Below, one piece after another: positions 1-9,454 of a stretch of 64,000 nt of DNA. The DNA is from an uncultured Prevotella sp. Its GTDB lineage: Bacteria > Bacteroidota > Bacteroidia > Bacteroidales > Bacteroidaceae. Within the stretch, counting starts at the first letter, position 1; every line of letters begins with the position of its first letter. A program made the position numbers and the translations under genes. The notes below the pieces were generated by a model. That model was not told the DNA's origin. It searched no databases and was given only the letters and a program-made list of their open reading frames with translations. The DNA is taken from assembly GCA_902798285.1 (NCBI GenBank), contig CADBVZ010000001.1:1-64000 (forward strand), in the 5' to 3' direction.

Positions 1-1235
1 AGATGGGAGGGCAGAACGAAGTTGGGCAATTCCTCGCCCACTACATCTTCCAGACGCCGAATGCCACGAGCGGCGAGGTGAGTCTGAAGGCCCAGTACCA
101 GATCGTCGATAAGGCGATAGCCAAACTGCATCACGGCGGTACAAACCTGCACGTTGCGACAGCCTAACTGCATAAACTCCAGGGCATCGCGCCAAGTCTC
201 GATACCACCGATACCACTGAGTTCCACAGGCTTGCCATGCTTACCACTGAGCACATCGTTGGAGGCCATCTCGAAGATAAATCGCAGGGCAATGGGTTTC
301 ACGGCCTTTCCGCTATAGCCCGAGACGGTCTTCTTATCGCTGACAGCTGCCTCACTCGACATGGTGACGCTCTTGATGGTATTGATGGCCGAAATGGCAT
401 CAGCGCCGCCGAAATAGGCTCCCATGGCGGGACGGGTCATCTGGGTGATATTGGGCGTCATCTTGGGAATGACGGGGATATTGACATTACGCTTTACAAA
501 CGTGGTATAGGCACTCACGAGCTCCTGATCTTGTCCGATATCGCTACCCAAACCAACCAAGCGCATCTGCGGACAAGAGAAGTTGAGCTCTACGGCATCG
601 CAGCCAGCCTCCTCAGCCATCTTGGCCAACTCGATCCACTCCTCCTCGAACTGGCCCATGATAGAGGCTACGACCACCTTCGAGGGATAGTTCTGCTTGA
701 GGCGACGGAGGATATCGAAGTCCATCTGATAAGGATTCTCGGACAACTGCTCCATATTGCGGAAACCGGCAAACGAGGCACCTTCTTTCACAGCATCGAA
801 GCGCGGTGACACCTCGCGGATGTCTTGTTTGCAGATAGTCTTATAGAACACGCCAGCCCAACCAGCCTCGAAGGCACGCGACACCATGTCGTAATTGGTA
901 CAAACGGCTGAAGAAGCGAGGAAGAAGGGATTCTCGCAGGGAATGCCGCAGAAGGTGATGGCGAGCGAGGGCAAATCAACCGACTCGGGCTTTTTGGCAT
1001 CGACGGCCTTGAGCAATTCACGGATGCGGATGGGCTGATCGTAGTGGATACAAGCCTGCTCGGCACGCTCAAGATCGGCATCGGTACAGCCTTCGAGCCA
1101 GCGCCAGGCATTCTGGGCATTATCGAAACGAATGGCACGGATGGCACGGGCCACATCGCCATGCTGACACGCTTTGCTGCAAGGAGCATCCTTACACAAC
1201 AGGCAACGTGAGGCCTCTTCATGGATGTGGATCAT
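1..1235 (-). CDS. PreA-like dihydropyrimidine/dihydroorotate dehydrogenase, partial (C-terminus outside window)
   Basis: The frame is open from an ATG at 1233-1235 to the window edge, giving about 411 residues. The N-terminus carries a cysteine-rich iron-sulfur segment (CLLCKDAPCSKAC, about residues 11-23) like the N-terminal domain of PreT. A flavin-binding TIM barrel of the dihydroorotate/dihydropyrimidine dehydrogenase family follows, with FCGIPCENPFFLASS, VELNFSCP and SGIGGIETWRDALEFM. PreA-type enzymes reduce uracil/thymine with NAD(P)H; the exact substrate here is not shown by the sequence. A C-terminal ferredoxin domain, usual in PreA, would lie beyond position 1. A promoter box at 1263-1270 supports the start. 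The gene diverges from miaB. Confidence 0.82.
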   Translation of the reverse strand, partial: MIHIHEEASRCLLCKDAPCSKACQHGDVARAIRAIRFDNAQNAWRWLEGCTDADLERAEQACIHYDQPIRIRELLKAVDAKKPESVDLPSLAITFCGIPCENPFFLASSAVCTNYDMVSRAFEAGWAGVFYKTICKQDIREVSPRFDAVKEGASFAGFRNMEQLSENPYQMDFDILRRLKQNYPSKVVVASIMGQFEEEWIELAKMAEEAGCDAVELNFSCPQMRLVGLGSDIGQDQELVSAYTTFVKRNVNIPVIPKMTPNITQMTRPAMGAYFGGADAISAINTIKSVTMSSEAAVSDKKTVSGYSGKAVKPIALRFIFEMASNDVLSGKHGKPVELSGIGGIETWRDALEFMQLGCRNVQVCTAVMQFGYRLIDDLVLGLQTHLAARGIRRLEDVVGEELPNFVLPSH

Positions 1236-1262
1236 AAGCTATCGTTTTTTAGTTATCTGCTG

Positions 1263-1270
1263 CAAATATA
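1263..1270 (-). promoter_or_regulatory. Bacteroidota -7 promoter box for the PreA-like gene
   Basis: TATATTTG on the minus strand, 27 bases upstream of the ATG at 1235, matching TAnnTTTG. Confidence 0.6.
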
Positions 1271-1334
1271 CAACTTTTTGGCGAGAAAGCAAAAAATTCA
1301 AGATTTATTTTGCATTTCTCTCGATTTGCACTAC

Positions 1335-1419
1335 CTTTGAGCTACGCTCTAAGGTACTCACGCTCGGAAAAACTCAAATTAATTTGGTTTTTCTCTCACT
1401 TATTCGTACCTTTGCAGCC
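1335..1419 (+). repeat. 85-base promoter-bearing dispersed repeat, copy A
   Basis: This stretch matches the reverse complement of 12285-12369 at 78 of 85 positions by hand alignment. It contains a small GAGC/GCTC hairpin at its left end, a TTTGG -33 box and a TACCTTTG -7 box at its right end, and stops just before the miaB start. The second copy stands in the same relation to the HisC-like gene. Confidence 0.8.
1407..1414 (+). promoter_or_regulatory. miaB promoter -7 box
   Basis: TACCTTTG at 1407-1414 with TTTGG at 1383-1387 as the -33 box. The box ends 8 bases before the miaB ATG, so the transcript should have almost no leader. Confidence 0.65.
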
Positions 1420-1422
1420 GAA

Positions 1423-2751
1423 ATGAAGAAATTGTATATTGAAACGTATGGCTGCCAGATGAATGTGGCAGACTCAGAGGTGGTGGCATCTGTGATGCAG
1501 ATGGCCGGTTATGAGACCACCGAGAAGCTGGAAGAGGCTGATGCCGTCTTCCTCAACACATGTAGTGTAAGGGATAACGCTGAACAGAAAATTTATCATC
1601 GACTTGATGCACTTGAAGCTGAGCGCAAGCGCAGGAAACAAGGAGACAGCACCCAGAATCCTTTGATTATCGGAGTACTGGGTTGTATGGCAGAGCGGGC
1701 ACAACAGGATCTGCTGGATAATCACCACTGCGACTTGGTGGCTGGTCCGGATGCCTACCTCTCGTTGCCCGACTTGATAGCCCAGGCCGAAACGGGCCAT
1801 AAGGCGATGAACACGGAACTATCTACCACAGAGACGTATAAGGACGTGGTGCCTCAGCGTATTGCTCTGGGCCACAAGATAGGCGGATTCGTAAGTATTA
1901 TGCGTGGCTGCAACAACTTCTGCCACTACTGCATCGTGCCTTACACCCGTGGTCGTGAGCGTAGTCGCGATGTGGAAAGCATTCTCCGCGAGGTATACGA
2001 TCTCCGCGATAAGGGTTATAAGGAGGTTACACTTTTGGGGCAGAACGTTAATTCGTATCGTTTTGAGGACATTACCTTCCCGCAACTTCTGAGAATGGTG
2101 GCGGAGGAAGTGCCCACCATGCGCGTGCGCTTCACCACATCGCATCCGAAGGATATGAGTGACGAGACACTGAAGGTGATTGCCGAGGTGCCCAACGTTT
2201 GCAAGCATATCCATCTGCCCGTGCAAAGCGGAAGCGATAAGATTCTGAAGCTGATGAACCGCAAATACACCCGCGAGTGGTATATGGACCGCGTGGCCGC
2301 CATCCGCAGAATCATTCCCGATTGCGGACTCTCTACGGACATCTTCGTGGGCTACCACGATGAAACGGAGGAGGATCACCAGCTGTCGCTGAGCCTGATG
2401 CGCGAGGTGGGCTATGACTCGGCCTTCATGTTTAAATACTCGGAGCGCCCGGGCACTTATGCCTCGAAGCATCTGCCCGATAACGTGGCCGAGGAAGAGA
2501 AGATTCGCCGATTGAACGAACTCATAGCGCTGCAGACGGAGATGAGCGCCATCCAGAACAAGAAAGACGAAGGCAAGGAATTCGATGTGCTGGTGGAGGG
2601 TTTCTCGAAGCGATCAAGAGAGCAACTTTGCGGACGTACGGAGCAGAACAAGATGGTGGTATTCGATAAGGCTGGACATCATATCGGTGAAACGGTGCGC
2701 GTAAGAATCACGGGCTCAACCAGCGCAACATTATTAGGAGAAGCATTATGA
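1423..2751 (+). CDS. miaB: tRNA-2-methylthio-N6-dimethylallyladenosine synthase MiaB
   Basis: A 442-residue radical-SAM methylthiotransferase that adds a methylthio group to i6A37 of tRNAs. The N-terminal UPF0004 domain has the three cluster cysteines (YGCQMN at residue 11, LNTCSVRDNA, LGCMAER). The radical-SAM core has CNNFCHYC followed by YTRGRE, and a TRAM-like C-terminus (VLVEGFSKRS) ends the protein. The length is normal for MiaB. The frame is open much further upstream, but homology starts at the ATG at 1423, directly behind the promoter box. The stop overlaps the next gene by four bases (ATGA). Confidence 0.96.
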   Translation: MKKLYIETYGCQMNVADSEVVASVMQMAGYETTEKLEEADAVFLNTCSVRDNAEQKIYHRLDALEAERKRRKQGDSTQNPLIIGVLGCMAERAQQDLLDNHHCDLVAGPDAYLSLPDLIAQAETGHKAMNTELSTTETYKDVVPQRIALGHKIGGFVSIMRGCNNFCHYCIVPYTRGRERSRDVESILREVYDLRDKGYKEVTLLGQNVNSYRFEDITFPQLLRMVAEEVPTMRVRFTTSHPKDMSDETLKVIAEVPNVCKHIHLPVQSGSDKILKLMNRKYTREWYMDRVAAIRRIIPDCGLSTDIFVGYHDETEEDHQLSLSLMREVGYDSAFMFKYSERPGTYASKHLPDNVAEEEKIRRLNELIALQTEMSAIQNKKDEGKEFDVLVEGFSKRSREQLCGRTEQNKMVVFDKAGHHIGETVRVRITGSTSATLLGEAL

Positions 2752-4574
2752 GAGAGTTTCTGAATGTACTGAGGCGGTTCGTGCCGCCGTATAAGAAATA
2801 TTTGGTGGCATCGGTGGTGTTTAACATCCTCTCGGTGATACTCAACGTGTTTTCGTTTGCTGCGCTGATACCTATCCTGCAGATCATCTTCAAGACGGGC
2901 GATGGCGAGACGGCCACAGCCTTGATGGCATGGGACTGGGCCAATGCTCAGGAGGTGCTGATGAACAACATGAACTACTACGTGAACGACCTCATCGCCC
3001 GCGTAGGACCCACCACTACATTGCTTATCATCGGCATGTTTCTGGCCCTGATGACCTTCATGAAGACGGGGGCCTACTTCCTCTCTTCGGCCACCATCGT
3101 ACCCATCCGTACGGGTGTGGTGCGCGATATCCGCAACCAACTCTACCAGAAGATCAACGCCCTGCCCTTAGGTTTCTTCAGCGAGGAGCGCAAGGGTGAC
3201 ATCATAGCCCGCATGAGTGGTGATGTGCAGGAGATTGAGAACTCCATCATGTCATCGCTCGAGATGTTATTCAAGAACCCCATCCTGATTATCGGCTACT
3301 TCGCCATGCTGCTCTTCATCTCATGGCAACTCACGGTGTTCACACTCGTCATCGTGCCCATCATGGGTTGGTTCATGGGTTGGGTAGGTCGAAAGCTGAA
3401 GGCCCAGAGCGTGAAGGCCCAGAGTTTGTGGAGCGACACGATGAGTCAGGTGGAAGAGACACTTGGCGGACTCCGCATCATCAAGGCTTTCTGTGCCGAG
3501 GAGAAGATGAATCGCCGATTCGATCAGGTAAACTCGGCTTATAGGAACGACATCACCCATGTGAACGTGCGCCAATCGATGGCCCACCCGATGAGTGAGT
3601 TCCTGGGTACGGTGATGATTGTGATCGTGTTGTGGTTTGGTGGTGTGTTGGTATTGAATAACCACACGCTCTCAGGACCTATCTTCATCTATTACATGGT
3701 GATGCTCTACTCGATTATCAATCCGCTGAAGGAATTCTCGAAGGCTGGCTATAGCATCCCCAAGGGACTCGCCTCAATGGAGCGCGTGGACAAGATCCTG
3801 ATGGCTGAGAACACGATTAAGGAGGCTGCCAACCCCAAGCACATCAAGAGTTTCGAGCATCAGATAGAGTTCAAGAACGTAAGCTTCAGATATGGAGAGC
3901 AATGGGTGCTGAAGAACATCAACCTGGTGATTCCCAAGGGAAAGACCATTGCGCTGGTAGGTCAGAGTGGAAGCGGAAAGTCTACGATGGTGGACCTCAT
4001 TCCACGCTACTACGATGTGCAAGAGGGTGAGGTGCTGATTGACGGCATCAACGTGAAGGATCTGGGCATCTACGATCTGCGTCAGCTGATAGGCAACGTG
4101 AATCAGGAGGCCATCTTGTTTAACGACTCGTTCAAGAACAACATCTCGTTTGGTGTGGACAATGCCACTCAGGAGCAGATAGAGGAGGCAGCCAAGATAG
4201 CCAACGCCTACGACTTCATTACGCAGAGCGAACACGGATTCGATACGAACATCGGCGATCGTGGCGGACGACTCTCGGGTGGTCAGCGCCAGCGTGTCAG
4301 CATCGCCCGTGCCATTCTGAAGAACCCACCCATCCTCATTCTCGACGAGGCCACCTCAGCCCTCGATACGGAAAGCGAGAGATTGGTGCAAGATGCGCTA
4401 GAGCGACTGATGAAGACACGCACCACCGTAGCCATCGCCCATCGCTTGAGCACGATTAAGAATGCCGATGAGATCTGCGTGCTCCACGAAGGACAAATCG
4501 TAGAGCGCGGCACCCATGAGGGCTTGCTGGCTCAGGACGGCTATTACAAGAGATTGCACGAGATGCAGAAATAA
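2748..4574 (+). CDS. MsbA-like ABC transporter, fused permease and ATPase
   Basis: A 608-residue half-transporter with a six-helix type IV exporter membrane domain (about residues 1-340) and a C-terminal ATPase. Walker A (GQSGSGKST), the Q-loop (NVNQEAILF), the signature (LSGGQRQR), Walker B (ILILDEATSALD) and the H-loop (IAHRLS) are all present, so it should be an active homodimeric exporter. The family includes the lipid A flippase MsbA and drug exporters. It is translationally coupled to miaB and is followed by two LtaS-like enzymes, which fits lipid or glycolipid export; the substrate is inferred. Confidence 0.9.
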   Translation: MREFLNVLRRFVPPYKKYLVASVVFNILSVILNVFSFAALIPILQIIFKTGDGETATALMAWDWANAQEVLMNNMNYYVNDLIARVGPTTTLLIIGMFLALMTFMKTGAYFLSSATIVPIRTGVVRDIRNQLYQKINALPLGFFSEERKGDIIARMSGDVQEIENSIMSSLEMLFKNPILIIGYFAMLLFISWQLTVFTLVIVPIMGWFMGWVGRKLKAQSVKAQSLWSDTMSQVEETLGGLRIIKAFCAEEKMNRRFDQVNSAYRNDITHVNVRQSMAHPMSEFLGTVMIVIVLWFGGVLVLNNHTLSGPIFIYYMVMLYSIINPLKEFSKAGYSIPKGLASMERVDKILMAENTIKEAANPKHIKSFEHQIEFKNVSFRYGEQWVLKNINLVIPKGKTIALVGQSGSGKSTMVDLIPRYYDVQEGEVLIDGINVKDLGIYDLRQLIGNVNQEAILFNDSFKNNISFGVDNATQEQIEEAAKIANAYDFITQSEHGFDTNIGDRGGRLSGGQRQRVSIARAILKNPPILILDEATSALDTESERLVQDALERLMKTRTTVAIAHRLSTIKNADEICVLHEGQIVERGTHEGLLAQDGYYKRLHEMQK

Positions 4575-4586
4575 AGCGCTTCGCTA

Positions 4587-4621
4587 GTGAATAGTGAACA
4601 ATGAATAGTAAATAGTGAAAC
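4587..4621 (+). repeat. Heptanucleotide tandem repeat at the ABC transporter/LtaS-like junction
   Basis: Five 7-base units: GTGAATA, GTGAACA, ATGAATA, GTAAATA, GTGAAAC. The first three bases of the last unit are the GTG start codon of the next gene. Confidence 0.85.
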
Positions 4622-6399
4622 AGAGGTTTATATATTTAATCAAAGTTTATTTGCTGACGGTGGTGATGTTTATCGCTGCCAAGGTGGTGTTCATGTGGGC
4701 TAACCACGAGGGACACACCTTCGGGTTGGGTGATATTTGGGACGTGATACGTCACGGATTCACACTCGACCTCTCCACCTCGCTCTATCTGTTCATCGTG
4801 CCTTTCCTGGTAACCTTCGCCTCTATATGGATTGAAAACATAAAGCCTCTGCGGCTGATTCTCAAGATTTATTATGGCGTGTTGGCTGCCGCCCTGATAC
4901 TGGCATTTGTGGCTGACACAAGTCTGTACCCCTTCTGGGGCTTTAAACTCGATGCCTCGTGCTTGCAATATCTGGAAACACCCGAAGAGGCAGGGGCGAG
5001 TGTATCAGGCCTCTACCTCGCCATCAGAATTCTGCTGGTTCTGGTTTGCGGCTTCGGCATCTGGTGGCTCTATGCGCACATACCTCTTTGGAATCGCCGA
5101 CCCAAGAATCGCATCCTCACCACAATTGTGGGCGTATTGCTGATACCCGTCATCGTGATAGGCATTCGCGGAGGAATGGATGAGAGCACCACCACCATCG
5201 GACAGGTGTATTACTCGCAGAATCAGTTCCTGAACCACTCGGCCGTGAATCCCGTATTCAGTTTCTTCGAGTCGTTCGAGAAGACGGTCAGCGAGATTGT
5301 AGATTACCCGTTCTTCAGCGACGCGGAGTGCCAGGCGATTCTCGAAGGCTGCTACTCCACGGAGAGCATCATGACCGACACGCTCCTCAATACACAGCGG
5401 CCCAACATCGTGGTGATTCTGATGGAGAGCGCCAGCGAGGTGTTTGCCGAGGCCATGCCCCGATTGCAACAACTAAAGAAGGAGGGCATTACATTCGCCA
5501 ACTGCTACGGCAATTCCTATCGCACGGATCGAGGCACGGTTTGTACATTGAGCGGCTATCCCTCGTTCCCCACCATGTCGGTGATGAAGATGTCCAAGAG
5601 AGCCGTTGAGTTACCATCCATCGCCAAGAGTCTGCAACAAAAGGGCTACGCCACGAGTTATCTCTACGGAGGCGATATTAACTTCACCAACATGAAGAGC
5701 TACCTGATAGCCACAGGTTGGGAGAAGCTGCATTGGAAGGCCGACTACACCATGGAGGAACAGAACTCAGCCAAATGGGGCGTGCGCGATGATATCACCT
5801 TCCAAACGCTTTATAATCAAATCATGGAGGCCGATAAGCCTTTCCTGATGGGCTATTCCACGCTGAGCAGTCATGAGCCCTGGGATGTACCCACGCACGA
5901 ACTCGCCGATGAGAAGATGAACGCCTTTAACTATCTGGATCAGTGCATAGGCGACTTCGTGGATAAGTTGAAAGTCACACCACAATGGGATAATCTGCTC
6001 ATCGTGCTCCTACCCGATCACGGCATCAAATATAATCAGATAGATGAGACCGAACAGATACGCAACCACATACCCTTGGTATGGATAGGTGGTGCTGTGA
6101 AGGCCCCGAGAACCATCACGCAGGTATGTAACCAGAGCGACCTTCCTGCTACCTTGTTAGGGCAGATGGGCATCAGTCACGAGGCATTCACCTTTAGTCG
6201 CGACGTGATGAGCGCCAACTATCAGAGACCCTTCGCTATGCATTGTTACAATAATGGTTTCTCGGTAGTAGACAGCACCAGTTTTACGGTGTTCGATCTG
6301 ACGAGCGAGAAGACCATTGCCGGTTCGAATGCCAAGTCTGTGGCGCTGGGTAAGGCCATTCTACAAACAACATCGGAAGATTTAAAGAACATGCAATGA
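4615..6399 (+). CDS. LtaS-like alkaline-phosphatase-superfamily membrane enzyme (first of two)
   Basis: A 594-residue protein with about five N-terminal transmembrane segments (residues 5-205) and an extracytoplasmic sulfatase/LTA-synthase-fold domain. The metal centre is recognisable: VILMESASE, the nucleophile loop YRTDRGTVCTLSG, SSHEPW and LLPDHG. LtaS-family enzymes transfer phosphoglycerol or phosphoethanolamine from phospholipids to glycolipids; which head group is moved here cannot be told. The GTG start is chosen because it gives a complete first membrane helix with a basic N-terminus (MKQRFIYLIK); it lies inside a heptamer repeat. The end overlaps the next, related gene by four bases. 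Confidence 0.85.
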   Translation: MKQRFIYLIKVYLLTVVMFIAAKVVFMWANHEGHTFGLGDIWDVIRHGFTLDLSTSLYLFIVPFLVTFASIWIENIKPLRLILKIYYGVLAAALILAFVADTSLYPFWGFKLDASCLQYLETPEEAGASVSGLYLAIRILLVLVCGFGIWWLYAHIPLWNRRPKNRILTTIVGVLLIPVIVIGIRGGMDESTTTIGQVYYSQNQFLNHSAVNPVFSFFESFEKTVSEIVDYPFFSDAECQAILEGCYSTESIMTDTLLNTQRPNIVVILMESASEVFAEAMPRLQQLKKEGITFANCYGNSYRTDRGTVCTLSGYPSFPTMSVMKMSKRAVELPSIAKSLQQKGYATSYLYGGDINFTNMKSYLIATGWEKLHWKADYTMEEQNSAKWGVRDDITFQTLYNQIMEADKPFLMGYSTLSSHEPWDVPTHELADEKMNAFNYLDQCIGDFVDKLKVTPQWDNLLIVLLPDHGIKYNQIDETEQIRNHIPLVWIGGAVKAPRTITQVCNQSDLPATLLGQMGISHEAFTFSRDVMSANYQRPFAMHCYNNGFSVVDSTSFTVFDLTSEKTIAGSNAKSVALGKAILQTTSEDLKNMQ

Positions 6400-8339
6400 A
6401 ACATTATAAGTTACTATATCCCCTCATAGCCGTGCTGGTGAATCTGGCTATTGCCTACGGCGTATACTTCATCGCCAGAGTAGCCTTCCTGATAGAGAAC
6501 TGGGGACTCTTCTCGGAGGGCATGACCACTAGTCATCTGCTGGAGTTGTTTCGTGGCGGCATCGTGTTCGATACCTCTGCCGTGCTCTACACCAATGCCC
6601 TTTGGGTGGTGATGATGCTCTTCCCCGTTTACAAGAAGGAGAACCCTACGTACCACAAGATATGCAAGTGGGTGTTTGTAGTCATAAATACCCTCTCGCT
6701 GGTACTCAACCTCTGCGATGCCGTGTATTTCCAGTACACCATGCGCCGCACCACCGTTACCGTGTTCCATGAGTTCGGCAATGAGAACAACCTGGGTAGC
6801 ATCTTCGGGCAAGAGGCACTGAACCACTGGTATTTCTTCCTCTTGGCAGCCTTATTGGTGTATAGCATGTGGGAGAGTTACATGACACCCAAGTTGGATT
6901 ATCGTCAGCTGAAGTGGAAGCCCTACGCCATTGCCACCTTTGTATCGCTCTTGGCTTACGCTCCATTCAGCGTAGCTGGTATGCGAGGCGGATGGACACG
7001 CGATGTAAGGCCCATCACCATATCGAACGCCAACAACTATTGCGATCGTCCTACGGAGGCGGGCATCGTACTCAACACGCCATTCTCGCTCATCCGTACC
7101 TATGGTTTCAACGAGTTCGAGGTGCCTGATTTCTTCCAAAGCGAGGCCGAGATGGCGAAGATATTCGAGCCCATTCATCAGCCTGCTGATTCTACAACCT
7201 TCAAGAAAAAGAACGTGGTGGTGATCATTATCGAGAGTTTCGGACGCGAATATATCGGGGCCTATAACAAGCATTTGGAGGGCGGCAAATACAAGGGCTA
7301 CACGCCCTTCGCCGACTCGCTGATAGCCCACTCGCTCACCTATACCCACTCCTATTGCAACGGGCGCAAGAGCATTGATGGCATGCCGAGCATCCTCTCA
7401 TCCATCCCCATGTTTGTGGAGCCCTTCTTCCTTTCGCCTTACTCTAACAATGCCATCTCGGGCATTGCCGATTGCTTGAACGGCAAGGGCTACAAGACCG
7501 CCTTCTTCCATGGTGCCGAACGCGGATCGATGGGATTCATGGCCTTTGCGAGAGCCACAAAGTTCCAGGAGTATTATGGTCGCGAGGACTTTGTGGCCGA
7601 CAAACGAACCGTTGGCGATGACGCCTTCGATGGTTGGTGGGGCATCAGCGATGAGCCATTCCTGCAATACATGAATCTGAAGCTCTCGGAGATGCCACAG
7701 CCCTTCATGGCAGCCGTGTTCACCTTGTCGAGTCATCACCCCTTCCGCGTACCCGATCCTTATAAAGAGGTATATAAGGAAGAGGAGATGCCCATCCATA
7801 AGGTGATTCGCTATACGGACAATGCCCTGAGAAAGTTCTTCGAGAGTGCCGAGAAGGAGCCTTGGTTCGAGAACACCATCTTCGCCATCACCAGCGACCA
7901 CACCAACATGTCGAACCACGAGGAATATAAGACCGACTTGGGAGGCTTCTGCTCACCCGTCATCTTCTACGACCCCACGGGCGAGATGGGTGTTGGCATG
8001 AGGGACGCCATTGCCCAGCAGATAGACATCATGCCTACCATTCTCAACTACTTAGGCTACGACCAACCTTACATGGGCTTTGGCATCGATTTGCTGAACA
8101 CACCCGCAGAGGAAACCTGGGCCGTGAACTATCTGAATGGTATTTACCAATACGTGAAATATGGCTACATATTGCAGTTTGACGGACAAAAGACGAAAGC
8201 CGTCTACGCTCTCGATGACAAGTTGATGAAGCAAAACCTGATAGGCAAGGTGGCTCAGCAACAGCAGATGGAAACAGAACTGAAGGCGATTATCCAGCAA
8301 TACATGGAGAGAATAACGCAAAATCGTCTGACACCATAA
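6396..8339 (+). CDS. LtaS-like alkaline-phosphatase-superfamily membrane enzyme (second of two)
   Basis: A 647-residue paralogue of the preceding protein: N-terminal membrane bundle (about residues 5-200), then the catalytic domain with IIIESFGREYIGAYN, the nucleophile region NGRKSIDGMPSILSS, SSHHPF and SDHTNMSNHEEY. A serine appears where the first paralogue has a threonine. It is translationally coupled (ATGA) to the first copy. The two probably add phospho-alcohol groups to different acceptors or act in succession. A bidirectional terminator follows. Confidence 0.85.
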   Translation: MKHYKLLYPLIAVLVNLAIAYGVYFIARVAFLIENWGLFSEGMTTSHLLELFRGGIVFDTSAVLYTNALWVVMMLFPVYKKENPTYHKICKWVFVVINTLSLVLNLCDAVYFQYTMRRTTVTVFHEFGNENNLGSIFGQEALNHWYFFLLAALLVYSMWESYMTPKLDYRQLKWKPYAIATFVSLLAYAPFSVAGMRGGWTRDVRPITISNANNYCDRPTEAGIVLNTPFSLIRTYGFNEFEVPDFFQSEAEMAKIFEPIHQPADSTTFKKKNVVVIIIESFGREYIGAYNKHLEGGKYKGYTPFADSLIAHSLTYTHSYCNGRKSIDGMPSILSSIPMFVEPFFLSPYSNNAISGIADCLNGKGYKTAFFHGAERGSMGFMAFARATKFQEYYGREDFVADKRTVGDDAFDGWWGISDEPFLQYMNLKLSEMPQPFMAAVFTLSSHHPFRVPDPYKEVYKEEEMPIHKVIRYTDNALRKFFESAEKEPWFENTIFAITSDHTNMSNHEEYKTDLGGFCSPVIFYDPTGEMGVGMRDAIAQQIDIMPTILNYLGYDQPYMGFGIDLLNTPAEETWAVNYLNGIYQYVKYGYILQFDGQKTKAVYALDDKLMKQNLIGKVAQQQQMETELKAIIQQYMERITQNRLTP

Positions 8340-8343
8340 AAGA

Positions 8344-8374
8344 GAAATCCCCACCAATCGGCGGGGATTCTTTA
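8344..8374. terminator. Bidirectional intrinsic terminator
   Basis: Hairpin with arms around AATCCCCACC and GGCGGGGATT and an AATC loop, with a T-rich right flank and an A-rich left flank, between convergent genes. The stop codon of the minus-strand acyltransferase lies in the right flank. Confidence 0.8.
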
Positions 8375-9352
8375 TTTGCGTTTGCGCTTGCGTTCTTCTT
8401 CGAGTTTGCGGAGTCGTTCGGCTTCTTCACCCTTAGGTACTACTTTACCATTGATAACCTCGAACTTCTCGTTGAACTCGGCCCTTCCGCGCTTCCATCG
8501 GTTATGACTCCACAACCAGAACTCGGGCTTGCGACGGATGGTCTCCTCGAGCATCTTGAAATAGCGGGTAGTGATCTCGTACTCCGGCAGACTCTTCGGA
8601 TCGCGGGTGATGAGTTTCGCCTCGGCCTCATAATAGCCACGGCGTATACGGTTCAACTCCAGATAGAACACGGCATGGCCCACCTTACGGGCTATGCGCT
8701 CGGTACCCGTCAGCACGGGCGTATCGTGGTTCAGGAAGTCGCACCAATGGTGTATGTTACGCCAATGAGGCACCTGGTCGCTGATATAGCCTATCACCAC
8801 GGACTGGTGCTCACTCCGGTAGCGCAGAATCTCGCGCAGGGTATCGTTCATGGCTATGCACACGGCCCCCATGCGTTGGCGCTGTTTCAGGAACAAGCGG
8901 TCGAACTCCGCATTCTCAATGGGGTGATAAATCTGTCCGCACTGGGCCTTGGGCGTGATCCACAAGGGCAACGACGTCACCCATTCCCAGTTGCAATAGT
9001 GCCCCAGGTAGATGGCACACGAGCCACCGCTCTCCACAATCTCCTCCACCTGTTCCAAACCCTTGAACACCATACGGCGCTTCAAGTTCTCTGGACGTAT
9101 GGTCATGAGTTTGATACTCTCCACGATGTAGTCGCAGAAGAAGTGGTAGAACCCACGGGTTATCTTCGTAATCTCCTCCTCGCTCTTCTCGGGGAACGAC
9201 TCCACCAAGTTCTTATGCACAATGCGACGGCGATAGCGCAGCAAGTGGTACAGGAGATGGAAAAGAATGTCGGACAGGAAATAGTGCACCCTCAACGGAA
9301 GGAGCGAAAACAGATACCACAAGGGGTAGATGATATAATAGACAATCTTCAT
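8372..9352 (-). CDS. Lipid A biosynthesis acyltransferase (LpxL/HtrB family)
   Basis: A 326-residue inner-membrane acyltransferase with one N-terminal hydrophobic anchor and the catalytic HX4E motif (HYCNWE). The family transfers secondary acyl chains to Kdo-lipid A or equivalent lipids. WLWSHNRWKRG near residue 280 is typical of Bacteroidota members. The C-terminus is an unusually basic and acidic tail (KLEEERKRKRK). A promoter box lies 20 bases upstream. A second family member is at 25104-26012. Confidence 0.88.
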   Translation of the reverse strand: MKIVYYIIYPLWYLFSLLPLRVHYFLSDILFHLLYHLLRYRRRIVHKNLVESFPEKSEEEITKITRGFYHFFCDYIVESIKLMTIRPENLKRRMVFKGLEQVEEIVESGGSCAIYLGHYCNWEWVTSLPLWITPKAQCGQIYHPIENAEFDRLFLKQRQRMGAVCIAMNDTLREILRYRSEHQSVVIGYISDQVPHWRNIHHWCDFLNHDTPVLTGTERIARKVGHAVFYLELNRIRRGYYEAEAKLITRDPKSLPEYEITTRYFKMLEETIRRKPEFWLWSHNRWKRGRAEFNEKFEVINGKVVPKGEEAERLRKLEEERKRKRK

Positions 9353-9372
9353 CAGTTACTGAATTTCAGGGG

Positions 9373-9380
9373 CAAAGATA
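9373..9380 (-). promoter_or_regulatory. Promoter -7 box of the lipid A acyltransferase
   Basis: TATCTTTG on the minus strand, 20 bases from the ATG. Confidence 0.6.
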
Positions 9381-9442
9381 GGAATTTCGTGGCGATTACA
9401 CAAATATTTTGGCAGAAACTTGCCCGTTTGGACAGAATTATG

Positions 9443-9450
9443 TACTTTTG
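9443..9450 (+). promoter_or_regulatory. Promoter -7 box of the GT10 gene
   Basis: TACTTTTG with TTTGG (9427-9431) as the upstream box. It ends only four bases before the first ATG (9455), so either the mRNA is leaderless or translation starts at the ATG at 9503. Confidence 0.6.
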
Positions 9451-9454
9451 CAAC

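Noticed and set aside
1174..1422. Upstream extension of miaB
   Set aside because: The extra residues overlap the divergent PreA-like gene and the promoter repeat and have no similarity to MiaB.
8504..9454. Upstream extension of the GT10 frame
   Set aside because: It runs antisense through the acyltransferase gene; the GT10 promoter lies at 9443-9450.
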